The notes below the pieces were generated by a model, which was given only the letters and a program-made list of their open reading frames with translations, searched no databases and was not told where the DNA came from. A stretch of 8,867 nucleotides of DNA, from contig NZ_CM000745.1 of the NCBI RefSeq assembly GCF_000161455.1, positions 4,943,850 to 4,952,716 on the forward strand, read 5' to 3'. Of the stretch, positions 1 through 5,616 are shown one piece after another. The stretch comes from Bacillus pseudomycoides DSM 12442. GTDB lineage: Bacteria; Bacillota; Bacilli; Bacillales; Bacillaceae_G. The position numbers and the translations under genes were made by a program. Within the stretch, counting starts at the first letter, position 1, and each line of letters opens with the position of its first letter.

Positions 1-137
1 TATAATTTAAATTTATTATAACATAAATAAAAAGTAAACTATTTAAATTGATATCTAATAACGAGATATAATTTATAATTAAATTCATTTTTACTTTAGT
101 GAAAAACGAATAAACAAGAATGAATAAAAGTAAACGT

Positions 138-178
138 ATAACAACTATAGAAAATGGGCGTTTTTCTATAGTTGTTAT
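138..178. repeat. Perfect 17-bp inverted repeat upstream of the recombinase gene
   Basis: Arms 138-154 and 162-178 are exact reverse complements (core AACAACTATAGAAAA) with a 7-nt spacer. Neither side is followed by a clean T-run, so it is a poor intrinsic terminator. It lies about 100 bp ahead of a tyrosine recombinase start. Two arms around a short spacer is the layout of a tyrosine-recombinase core site, but a transcription barrier or a protein-binding site is equally possible. The rest of 1-278 is very AT-rich, with a direct repeat AAAAGTAAAC at 30-39 and 126-135 and an imperfect hairpin at 83-111. Confidence 0.6.
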
Positions 179-238
179 TCATTTACTAATAATTAAAGTT
201 TAATTTCTTTATATAACTAGTTTTACATGTATATAGGT

Positions 239-271
239 TATAATAATAATAGAGTGTAATTCCTTTAGGAG
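239..271 (+). promoter_or_regulatory. Possible -10 and ribosome binding site of the recombinase gene
   Basis: A consensus TATAAT lies at 239-244, but no convincing -35 is seen 16-18 bp upstream; TTTACA at 222-227 is only 11 bp away. AGGAG at 267-271 is 7 nt from the ATG at 279 and clearly sets that start. The ribosome binding site is solid; the promoter is weak. Confidence 0.35.
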
Positions 272-278
272 TTGATAT

Positions 279-1442
279 ATGATGAAATTTGAAATAAATA
301 CACTACATAAGGATAGTTCTTTAGAAATTATTGAAAAACAAAAACAAGAATTTGCAAATATAATTGCAATTTGGAATGAAGATATTCTAAAACAAGCGGA
401 GCAAAGAAAAGAAAACAATGAACGAGAAGATAAACAAACATATGATAGTTTTTCTGATGAAGAAATACTGTACTACTATTTAAACCGACAAACTCATTTT
501 GATAAGGAAAAACGGATAAAGGATAATTCACGTGTTTTATATGCACGTGATCTAAGTCAATTCTATTTCTTTGTTACAAAAAGCACAGAATTTCTGCAAC
601 AAGATGTAAAAGACTACGAAGATGATCGTATATGGAGGAATCTACGAAAACGTCATATCCGTAACTATCAGAGGTGGTTGTCGGAGGAGGCTGTTTCCTA
701 TCAATCCAAAGAGAAATACAAAGCATCTACGATTAGTCGGAAACTTGGTGTGATCCGTTCGTATTTGAAATGGCTATATGAAATTCAATATATCCAGGAA
801 CCTCTTCATGTGGAAATTCTAAGTACGACCGTTAATAAACACCATAAACCAAAACGCGAGTTATCATATGAGGAAGTGAAGCAGTTGCTTCATTACTATA
901 AGGATAATGAGATCAATTACGCTTTATTATCGGTCCTAGCTACTACAGGGTTACGTGTTGCAGAAGTTGCGCATGCAAAGTGGGAAGATCTTGAGTATGA
1001 CGATATACGTGGACGTTATTATTTAACAGTAGATACAAAGGGGGATGATGAACGGATTGTTTCTATTAATAAGGAGATTTTTAATCGTATTGTTGCATTT
1101 CGAATCCGGAGAAGGTTACCTATAAACATTGGGAATAAAAATGGTGGGACTATATTTCAAACAAAGAACCATTCAGCTTATAGAGAGAATTACTTGTCAC
1201 AATATGTTTCTAAAGTCATTAAGGATACCAAGTTAGCCTTTACAGAGAATATAAGAATTACCCCTCACTTCTTTAGACATTTTTATGTACAGTACTTATA
1301 TGATTACAAGGGGCTTGCACCTCATATAATCGCAGCTGCAGTTGGTCATAAAAATGATAGAACTACAAAAGAAAATTATTTGAAACAACGATTAACGAAA
1401 GATAATGATGCTGGAAATCTAATTTCGGAAGATGAATTCTAA
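279..1442 (+). CDS. Tyrosine-type site-specific recombinase / integrase
   Basis: A 387-aa tyrosine recombinase that should cut and rejoin DNA through a covalent 3'-phosphotyrosine. All catalytic residues are visible: R226 (TGLRVAEV), K254 (DTKGDDE), H330 and R333 (TPHFFRHF), H357 (VGHKN) and nucleophile Y367 (KENYLKQ). Residues about 85-185 look like the helical core-binding SAM-like domain, and about 195-375 is the catalytic domain. A charged 65-residue N-terminal extension makes it longer than XerC/XerD (about 300 aa). The start has AGGAG 7 nt upstream; a second ATG follows directly. It stands alone, with no excisionase next to it and a perfect inverted repeat 100 bp upstream. Its partner site is unknown. 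It could be a plasmid resolvase-like recombinase, an integrase of a small island, or an orphan. It appears intact. Confidence 0.93.
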   Translation: MMKFEINTLHKDSSLEIIEKQKQEFANIIAIWNEDILKQAEQRKENNEREDKQTYDSFSDEEILYYYLNRQTHFDKEKRIKDNSRVLYARDLSQFYFFVTKSTEFLQQDVKDYEDDRIWRNLRKRHIRNYQRWLSEEAVSYQSKEKYKASTISRKLGVIRSYLKWLYEIQYIQEPLHVEILSTTVNKHHKPKRELSYEEVKQLLHYYKDNEINYALLSVLATTGLRVAEVAHAKWEDLEYDDIRGRYYLTVDTKGDDERIVSINKEIFNRIVAFRIRRRLPINIGNKNGGTIFQTKNHSAYRENYLSQYVSKVIKDTKLAFTENIRITPHFFRHFYVQYLYDYKGLAPHIIAAAVGHKNDRTTKENYLKQRLTKDNDAGNLISEDEF

Positions 1443-1510
1443 TTATATCGCTATATTTTGTATTAAACAGCTTCAATACCACTGTTTTTAGTTATGTATT
1501 TTTTATATAA

Positions 1511-1651
1511 TTAAAATTGATTATCTACCTGTTTTTTCTGTTTGTTCTTATAAGGATTCATTAGTTCTTCGCCAAGATTCCCTAAACAATTAACATATCC
1601 ATAGGGAAGCGTGTAGAACCTTGCTATAATGAAGGTGGAACTATTTCCTAA
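1511..1651 (-). pseudogene. Possible C-terminal scrap of an unknown gene
   Basis: The minus strand is open for 46 codons ending in TAA at 1511-1513, with a protein-like composition (FYTLPYGYVNCLGNLGEE, then a Lys/Gln-rich tail ending DNQF). There is no start codon with a ribosome binding site, and the upstream end runs into the promoter and 5' part of the next plus-strand gene. I do not recognise the family. It may be the leftover 3' end of a gene removed by rearrangement, or a chance open frame. It is the only thing I see in the gap between the recombinase and the next gene. Confidence 0.25.
1622..1630 (+). promoter_or_regulatory. Extended -10 promoter element
   Basis: TGCTATAAT matches the extended -10 consensus TGnTATAAT exactly. 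The -35 region (about 1602-1607, TAGGGA) is poor, which is acceptable for an extended -10 promoter. It lies 43 bp ahead of the ATG at 1674, giving a short leader that carries AAGGAG at 1661-1666. An ATG at 1629 overlaps the -10 hexamer and so should not be the start. Confidence 0.5.
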
Positions 1652-1673
1652 TTATTGCCGAAGGAGATTAGAA

Positions 1674-2114
1674 ATGGAAAAGATACATAGAATTTTAAGT
1701 GATTTTGCTAAGGTTAATGAATATGATGGCGTAGGTAATGATTATAGGCTATATCTTTTATCAGAAAATACACAAGAAGATATATGTGAGCTTATAAAAA
1801 AGGATATAAAAGCTACTAGTGAAGACACAATAGAACTTATACAGTTGAAAGAATGGCAGCAGGATTTCCTTTCTTGTGAATTCCCTGAAGGTGAAGAGTA
1901 TTGGTTCGGAACAATACCAAGTGGATATGATTTGAAAGAACTAACACCGAAGGAATTTATAATAGAACAGTTATTGAATACATTTAAACAAGGGATTAAA
2001 GCAGTTTATTGTGTAAAATTAGATATTGGAGCCTATTATGCTTGTAGTTATGAAGAATATGTCTTCGTAACCAATAAGGGAATTTATTATCTTTCTATGC
2101 AAGTGCATGATTAA
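1674..2114 (+). CDS. Hypothetical 146-aa cytoplasmic protein
   Basis: I do not recognise this family. The start at 1674 is chosen over an in-frame ATG at 1629 because AAGGAG at 1661-1666 lies 7 nt before it, while the upstream ATG sits inside the -10 box. The protein begins MEKIHRILSDFAK and is acidic, rich in Glu, Asp, Tyr and Ile. It has no signal peptide, membrane segment or CxxC motif. Predicted alternating helices, then a strand-rich end (AVYCVKLD, GIYYLSMQV), suggest one compact alpha/beta domain. Size, acidity and position in a mobile region resemble orphan immunity-type proteins, but that is only a guess. Its TAA is followed nine codons later, in the same frame, by the broken Rpn gene, so the two may lie on one transcript. 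Confidence 0.7.
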   Translation: MEKIHRILSDFAKVNEYDGVGNDYRLYLLSENTQEDICELIKKDIKATSEDTIELIQLKEWQQDFLSCEFPEGEEYWFGTIPSGYDLKELTPKEFIIEQLLNTFKQGIKAVYCVKLDIGAYYACSYEEYVFVTNKGIYYLSMQVHD

Positions 2115-2138
2115 AAAGACAAAATATCTTACGTACAT

Positions 2139-2870
2139 AAATTGTCCATTCTAGATGTTTCAGCTACATTAGATACGGGTACAAATGTAAATGTAGAAAT
2201 TCTGCTCAATAATAATCACGATATGATTAAACGTAGTTTGTATTATTGGGGAAAGCTATACACATCTCAATTACAAAAAGGAATGCCTTATAGTTCACTT
2301 CATAAAACCATTACCATAAACTTATTAAATTTCGTCATGTTCCCAGAATATGATGAGTTTCATACAACAGGAATACTCCGGAATAGACAACAACAAAGAA
2401 TGTTGAGCGATGATATAGAGGTGCACGTTGTAGAGATTCCAAAGCTAATGCAACAATGGCGCGAAGAAAAAGTAAATCCGTGGGAGGATTCGTTTGTACG
2501 CTGGTTACTATTATTGCCAGCAAATGAAGATGAACACCTTACACAAACATTGGAGGACATTGCGATGAACCAAGATCCGATTTTACAAAAAGCAATGAAT
2601 AAGTGGGAACGTATGAGTCAAGATTCTTCTTTCCGTCAAGCATATGAAGCAAGGGAAAAAGCTTTAATGGATGAGGCTGCAAAGTTTGCGCATGCACATA
2701 ATGAAGGAAAAAAAGAAGGACTTCAAGAAGGAATAGAACAAGGTGTACAACAAGGGAAAATACAAATGATTAAAGGTATGAATGAACTTGGAGTTCCAGT
2801 TGAAACAATTGCAAAAGCAAGTAATTTAAGTGTAGAAGAAATTGAACGTATTTTAGAACAAAAATCATAA
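2139..2870 (+). pseudogene. 5'-truncated Rpn-family PD-(D/E)XK nuclease / putative transposase
   Basis: The family (recombination-promoting nuclease Rpn, PDDEXK_2) normally starts with about 50 further residues (a VDFAFKxxFG-type region) that are absent. Recognisable sequence begins at KLSILDV and runs through DMIKRSLYYWGKLYTSQL, FHTTGILRNRQQQ and the VNPWEDSFVRWLLLLP stretch. The C-terminus has the usual glycine-spaced helix (EGKKEGLQEGIEQGVQQG) and a final helical tail. The only nearby initiator is TTG at 2142, without a ribosome binding site. The catalytic strand, usually E-x-Q as I remember the family, reads VEILL, so Gln appears replaced by Leu (codon CTG at 2202-2204). Full-length relatives cut DNA and promote recA-independent recombination. 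This copy should be inactive. The rest of the frame is open, so the truncation is probably recent. Confidence 0.85.
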
Positions 2871-2877
2871 TGATAAT

Positions 2878-3054
2878 GGTTCTGTTGCAAAGTTTGAAAA
2901 AAGCATAAACAGATTGGTAAATGAGGAACAATGTTTAGGAAGTAGCTAGTAATTGTTGAAGTTCATTGTACGTTGAAAAGGCGGAGTCTCTTTGAAGACT
3001 TCGCCTTTGTTTATATAGGGCATGAATGGTCTCGATAGCTTTTCTTACGATTAG
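2878..3054 (-). mobile_element. Terminal fragment of an IS6-family (IS240-like) element
   Basis: The inverted repeat GGTTCTGTTGCAAAGTTT is at 2878-2895, 7 bp after the Rpn stop codon, and is the same end as in the complete IS6 element at 4581. Inside it, on the minus strand, 2935-3054 encodes the last roughly 39 residues of the transposase (KAIETIHALYK, then RRSLQRD, then FSTYNELQQLLATS, stop). Upstream of 3054 the similarity stops and a TGA follows in frame. Only the transposase-distal end is left. It matches the other copy in layout but with many substitutions, so it is a different, older IS6-type element. Confidence 0.82.
2977..3008. repeat. Hairpin in the IS6 transposase 3' end (copy 1)
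   Basis: Arms 2977-2989 and 2996-3008 pair over 13 positions with one mismatch (G2984 against T3001), around a 6-nt loop. On the transposase strand the stem is followed by TTTT. It lies in the RRSLQ-to-FST part of the coding frame, at the same place as the 12-bp hairpin of the complete IS6 copy, although the stem bases differ. Confidence 0.7.
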
Positions 3055-3190
3055 TCAAATGTTTTTCAGAGTTCTAATTCATTAAATGTCAGAGATTTTA
3101 TGTCAATTATATTGTAAACCAAATACCCCTAATATGTGTTCATTTTTTTACTAGGGGGGAGAATATGATATGATGAATGAAACTATGATT
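3055..3190. other. Gap between IS6 and IS110 relics, with a strong RBS-like site and mini-ORF
   Basis: There is no gene of normal size here. TAGGGGGGA at 3152-3160 is a strong Shine-Dalgarno-like run, 9 nt before an ATG at 3170 that opens a 10-codon frame (MMNETMISGG, stop at 3200-3202). CCCCTA at 3126-3131 can pair with TAGGGG at 3152-3157 and hide this site. A TATATT at 3108-3113 is the only -10-like hexamer and has no good -35. The mini-ORF overlaps the 3' end of the IS110 relic on the other strand and may be coincidental. Confidence 0.25.
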
Positions 3191-3216
3191 TCAGGCGGTT
3201 AACCGATAATCATAGT
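3182..3216. repeat. Nested inverted repeat at the IS110 relic 3' end
   Basis: ACTATGATT (3182-3190) pairs with AATCATAGT (3208-3216), and the intervening DNA contains the perfect 10-bp palindrome CGGTTAACCG (3196-3205). It spans the last codons and the stop of the IS110-type transposase scrap. Subterminal inverted repeats occur in some IS110-family members, so this may be part of the element end; no transposon boundary can be proven here. Confidence 0.45.
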
Positions 3217-3508
3217 ATATATTATGTGTAATGAGATAGAAGAGGAGCTTCAATAACTTATTTACACATGCAATGGACGCAACTTTATGACAATTGTTAT
3301 AAGGTTGCGTTTTTAGTTTATCGTAATACTCAACAATATGATTTTGTCCGTAACGTCGTTGTTTAATCATGTTCTGGATGATGAGAAACAGGATCTTCCG
3401 CAAATGTTTATTTCTACGTTTATTGATTTTATCTTTAAAAAAGGTTTTACCTGATTGAAAACGACGTATATCAATACCAGCAAATGCATTGAGTGGCGTT
3501 GAAACCAT
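3191..3508 (-). pseudogene. C-terminal fragment of an IS110-family transposase
   Basis: About 105 codons on the minus strand match the C-terminal Transposase_20 domain of IS110-family enzymes: NAFAGIDIRRFQSG, then KDKINKRRNKHLRKILF, with a helical end (NKLLKLLFYLITHNIYYDYRL) finishing at a natural TGA. The serine of the QSG motif, part of the C-terminal catalytic region in this family, is present. The N-terminal RuvC-like DEDD domain, about two thirds of the roughly 400-residue protein, is missing. Sequence upstream of about 3505 no longer looks like the family. The ATG at 3506-3508 lies within the old gene and has no ribosome binding site, so the fragment is dead. Confidence 0.75.
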
Positions 3509-3529
3509 GCATATGATGAAAAAAGGACA

Positions 3530-3549
3530 ACTTCACCTGTGGGTGAAGT
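3530..3549 (-). terminator. Intrinsic terminator on the minus strand
   Basis: ACTTCACC (3530-3537) and GGTGAAGT (3542-3549) form a perfect 8-bp stem with a 4-nt loop. On the minus strand it is followed after 5 nt by a run of six T. It would end transcripts from the secreted-protein gene about 120 nt after its stop codon. The gap 3550-3665 otherwise shows only a 44-codon minus-strand open stretch that I cannot assign. Confidence 0.55.
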
Positions 3550-3665
3550 CTACCCAAAATGAAGTTAGGTTCATACATAAATTGTTTGGAATTGCATCAT
3601 AATCTGCCATTGAACAGACTATGTAGGTTTCTATGTCTTTATCAAATGATTTTTGCACCAGAACC

Positions 3666-4055
3666 TTAGAACTTATAGAACCTATAACCAGGGAGTCTAG
3701 TATCCTTGGTGTAATGCACGTAATCAGGGTCTACTTCAATACTAGTAGACTCTCGCCAACTACCAGTGATTTTTCCTTCTGTTATATAATCACCAATCGA
3801 TCCTCTGGACTGCGGATATCCCGAAGTTACTATCCAATCTCCGCAATTTTTGCACTTGAAGAAGGTTCCAGTAAATAGGTGATCTCCTGTATTTTCATCT
3901 TCAACAACAGCAGTACCCTTTGCTATCATTCTATGATAAGCTCCTTCAGGGCAATCATTAAGTTCAGCGTGAGCATGTTGTCCATGACCTAATAAAAACA
4001 TAGACAACATCATAGTTAAAACAAAAGTAGATACTACAAGCTTTGCAACTCTCAT
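3666..4055 (-). CDS. Small secreted cysteine-containing protein of unknown function
   Basis: A 129-aa protein with a classical Sec signal peptide: MRVAK n-region, hydrophobic core LVVSTFVLTMMLSMFLLG, and a signal peptidase I site after AHA at about residue 30. The mature part of about 99 residues has three cysteines (C35, C68, C71; the last two as CKNC) and a polar, Gly/Ser/Tyr-rich C-terminus. I do not recognise the family. The CxxC could bind metal or form a disulfide, but with only three cysteines that is open. ATG 4055 is preferred, with AAGGA 11 nt upstream; GTG 4064 in the same frame is possible but sits too close to that ribosome binding site. It is a single gene with its own promoter-like sequence and a downstream terminator. 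It lies between the two direct IS6 ends and looks intact. Confidence 0.72.
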   Translation of the reverse strand: MRVAKLVVSTFVLTMMLSMFLLGHGQHAHAELNDCPEGAYHRMIAKGTAVVEDENTGDHLFTGTFFKCKNCGDWIVTSGYPQSRGSIGDYITEGKITGSWRESTSIEVDPDYVHYTKDTRLPGYRFYKF

Positions 4056-4128
4056 ATAAATCACATTCCTTCCTTTAATTTTTAATCCAAGGGAAAAGAA
4101 AATGCATGACTCAATTTTTTATATTGAA

Positions 4129-4140
4129 AGCTGCGCAGCT
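4129..4140. repeat. 12-bp perfect palindrome in the secreted-protein leader
   Basis: AGCTGCGCAGCT is its own reverse complement. It is flanked by ATTGA (4123-4127) and TCAAT (4143-4147), making an imperfect longer dyad. It lies about 25 bp downstream of the proposed -10 and 74 bp before the ATG, so it could be an operator or an mRNA hairpin. It is much more GC-rich than its surroundings. Confidence 0.4.
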
Positions 4141-4164
4141 ACTCAATACCCATTTATTACCTAT

Positions 4165-4193
4165 AATTTAATATATGAGCAGAAATAAATCAA
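4165..4193 (-). promoter_or_regulatory. Candidate sigma-A promoter of the secreted-protein gene
   Basis: On the minus strand TTGATT (4188-4193) and TAAATT (4165-4170) are 17 bp apart. Each differs from consensus at two positions or fewer. Transcription would start near 4158 and read leftwards into the gene at 4055. The AT-rich surroundings make chance matches likely, so confidence is moderate at best. Confidence 0.35.
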
Positions 4194-4317
4194 CATTTAT
4201 TTCATAAAAATTGGAAAATTTCAATTAGAGTAAAAATCAGTAATTTATATCGTAATATTGCAATGGAATTAAAAACAAAACAACCTTAGAAAAATCCGAG
4301 ACTATTGTTCTCTAAAA
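4194..4317. other. AT-rich non-coding stretch
   Basis: Between the secreted-protein promoter and the thermonuclease remnant I see no open frame of note, no clear hairpin and no recognised element. Confidence 0.5.
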
Positions 4318-4504
4318 TTATTTTTCTTCCCAAATCCCTTTCTTAGCATCCCTTGTTTGTTTTTGGAGCTTCACATAGATATCCGTATCTGTCACGCTGT
4401 TGAACGTCAAACTTCGGTCGTCCCTTTAAACGTTTCTTCGTGTAAGCGGAGGCTTCTGGACCGTATGGTTGTACTCGTTTGATTGAATGGACAGATTCAT
4501 TCAC
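4318..4504 (-). pseudogene. Remnant of a thermonuclease (staphylococcal-nuclease family) gene
   Basis: Minus-strand sequence encodes two blocks of a secreted-type thermonuclease in different frames. Block one reads VNESVHSIKRVQPYGPEASAYTKKRL and then FDVQQRDRYG, matching the central nuclease fold. Block two reads DIYVKLQKQTRDAKKGIWEEK, then TAA at 4318-4320, matching the C-terminal helix of the family (KAKKGIW-type ending). About 35-40 codons between the blocks are missing, the second block is out of frame, and there are smaller losses (the TP of VNTPE, and residues before FDV). The second catalytic arginine, which follows YG in the family (R87 of S. aureus nuclease), is lost at the junction. 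The N-terminus, with signal peptide and first catalytic Arg, is absent. The gene is clearly dead. Between it and the IS6 end (4505-4580) I see only AT-rich DNA. Confidence 0.72.
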
Positions 4505-4639
4505 AAATATGCTAAAGGCTATGTTGTGTTGGATAAAGGAATATTTTAAAAAAAGGTCAATTTTTTTCCGAAAAAATTATGGGTTCTGTTGCAAAGTTTA
4601 AAAAGGCAGAGACAGATATTGATAAATGAGGGGAACCAT

Positions 4640-5309
4640 TTAGGCAGTGACTAATAATTTATGTAATTCCTTGTACGTTGAAAAACCGCAGTTTGGCTGT
4701 AAACTGCGGTTTCGTTTATATATAGCATAAATGGTTTCGATTTCTTTCAAGGTACGTGAAGCATGACGAAGATTTTGAAAAACGTCGTTTGACATGCCTA
4801 TGGTCTTGTTCTATCAGATTGTTCAAATGTTTGATGGTACAATGAGTTGTACGTTTATAAAAGCCGTGTTCTTTTAATTTGTTAAACGCGCAAAGTAGTG
4901 CTGGAGCTTTGTCAGTTGTGAGAATCGTTGGTTCTCCAAAAGCTTTCACCAATCTTTTCATAAAAGCATATGCCGCCTGATGATCTCGCTTTTTACGAAG
5001 TTGAATATCGAGCGTATGGCCATCGTTATCAATCGCTCGATATAAATAACACCATTTTCCTTTCACTTTTACATAAGTCTCATCTAATTTCCACGACGAT
5101 TGTACCTTTTTATTTTTCTTTTTCCAGATTTGATAGATCAAATTCCCATATTCATGCACCCAACGCATGATGATGGTAGGGTGAACTGAAATCCCCCGTT
5201 CTTTCATTATTTCAGATACATCACGATAACTTAAAGAAAAACGGCAATAGTAGCCGACAGCTACCAAAATAATATCTTGCTTGAACTGTTTTCCTTTAAA
5301 ATATCTCAT
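4640..5309 (-). pseudogene. IS6-family transposase with a C-terminal frameshift
   Basis: The frame from ATG 5309 (GAGGAG 8 nt upstream) gives 197 aa ending at 4716: an N-terminal helix-turn-helix region (SYRDVSEIMKERGI) and a DDE catalytic core with D76 (WKLDETYVK), D133 (TTDKAP) and E167 (NLIEQDHR). After VKRRF the product turns into SKSSSCF and stops. Removing one base from the A5 run at 4778-4782 (T5 on the coding strand) restores the family ending: FQNLRHASRTLKEIETIYAIYK, then CGFSTYKELHKLLVTA and TAA at 4640-4642, 222 aa in all. So this is a single-base insertion near the C-terminus. The DDE triad is intact, but the last roughly 45 residues are replaced, so activity is doubtful. Repairing it by ribosomal frameshifting would need a +1 shift, which the T-run does not favour. 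Confidence 0.85.
4683..4712. repeat. Hairpin/terminator-like stem in the IS6 transposase 3' end (copy 2)
   Basis: AAACCGCAGTTT (4683-4694) and AAACTGCGGTTT (4701-4712) pair perfectly over 12 bp with a 6-nt loop. On the minus strand five T follow the GC-rich part, an intrinsic-terminator layout, yet the restored reading frame continues through it (RNRSLQPNCGFST). The frameshifted ORF stops at 4716-4718, just before the stem. Confidence 0.75.
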
Positions 5310-5399
5310 GCATCATACTCCTCGAATCATTTTTCTTACATTTTAATTTTGCTTAGAAAACTTTGCAACAGAACCCAGGATGCAATTGATACTAATGAT

Positions 5400-5611
5400 T
5401 AATTTTACAAATTATAAAAAGTCATGAACTTAGTTTTACTTTCTATTATATACAAGTAGTTAGGGGGCAAGATCATAGGCTAAAGATTGTTCCAAATATT
5501 CACCCGGAACTTCCTGATAAGTTAAAAAATTTAACAACAAAACGTTTAAAATATGATAAAATACAATTACATTTGAAAAAGAGTAGTGGGTTCAAGTTGT
5601 TATTTACATGA
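5400..5611 (+). pseudogene. Possible 3' remnant of an unknown gene
   Basis: The plus strand is open for about 70 codons from 5400 to TGA at 5609-5611, with no ATG. Its second half looks like protein: GQDHRLKIVPNIHPELPDKL, then a Lys/Leu-rich end (KRLKYDKIQLHLKKSSGFKLLFT). The stop is 5 bp before a strong terminator (5617-5659), the normal arrangement of a real gene end. The left part runs towards the IS6 right end at 5376, so the 5' part was probably lost with that element. I do not recognise the family. A chance open frame remains possible. Confidence 0.4.
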
Positions 5612-5616
5612 ACTCC

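Larger units (their letters stand above)
4581..5376 (-). mobile_element. Complete IS6-family (IS240-like) insertion sequence
   Basis: Both ends carry the same 19-bp inverted repeat: GGGTTCTGTTGCAAAGTTT at 4581-4599 and its reverse complement at 5358-5376. The 796-bp length is normal for the family. One transposase gene on the minus strand fills it, with a single-base frameshift. The 8-bp flanks (AAAATTAT left, AGGATGCA right) do not match, so there is no target duplication. That fits IS6 replicative cointegrate events or later recombination rather than one simple insertion. The same end occurs in the same orientation at 2878. Confidence 0.9.

Noticed and set aside
30..135. AAAAGTAAAC repeats as replication iterons
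   Set aside because: There are only two exact copies in extremely AT-rich DNA and no replication initiator gene nearby.
2335..2560. Minus-strand frames of 62 and 66 aa
   Set aside because: They lie opposite the Rpn reading frame, and the Rpn frame has clear family similarity. They are antisense shadows.
2134..3585. 12-bp direct repeat TACATAAATTGT at 2134-2145 and 3574-3585, one copy next to the Rpn breakpoint
   Set aside because: In about 9 kb of AT-rich DNA a few 12-bp repeats are expected by chance, and the second copy has no associated breakpoint.
3633..3878. Plus-strand 81-aa frame
   Set aside because: It lies antisense within the secreted-protein gene and its 3' flank, starts without a ribosome binding site, and has no recognisable features.
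4778..4782. T5 run as a programmed frameshift site in the IS6 transposase
   Set aside because: Restoring the frame needs a +1 shift, and the site does not form an X XXY YYZ heptamer in phase. A single-base insertion is simpler.
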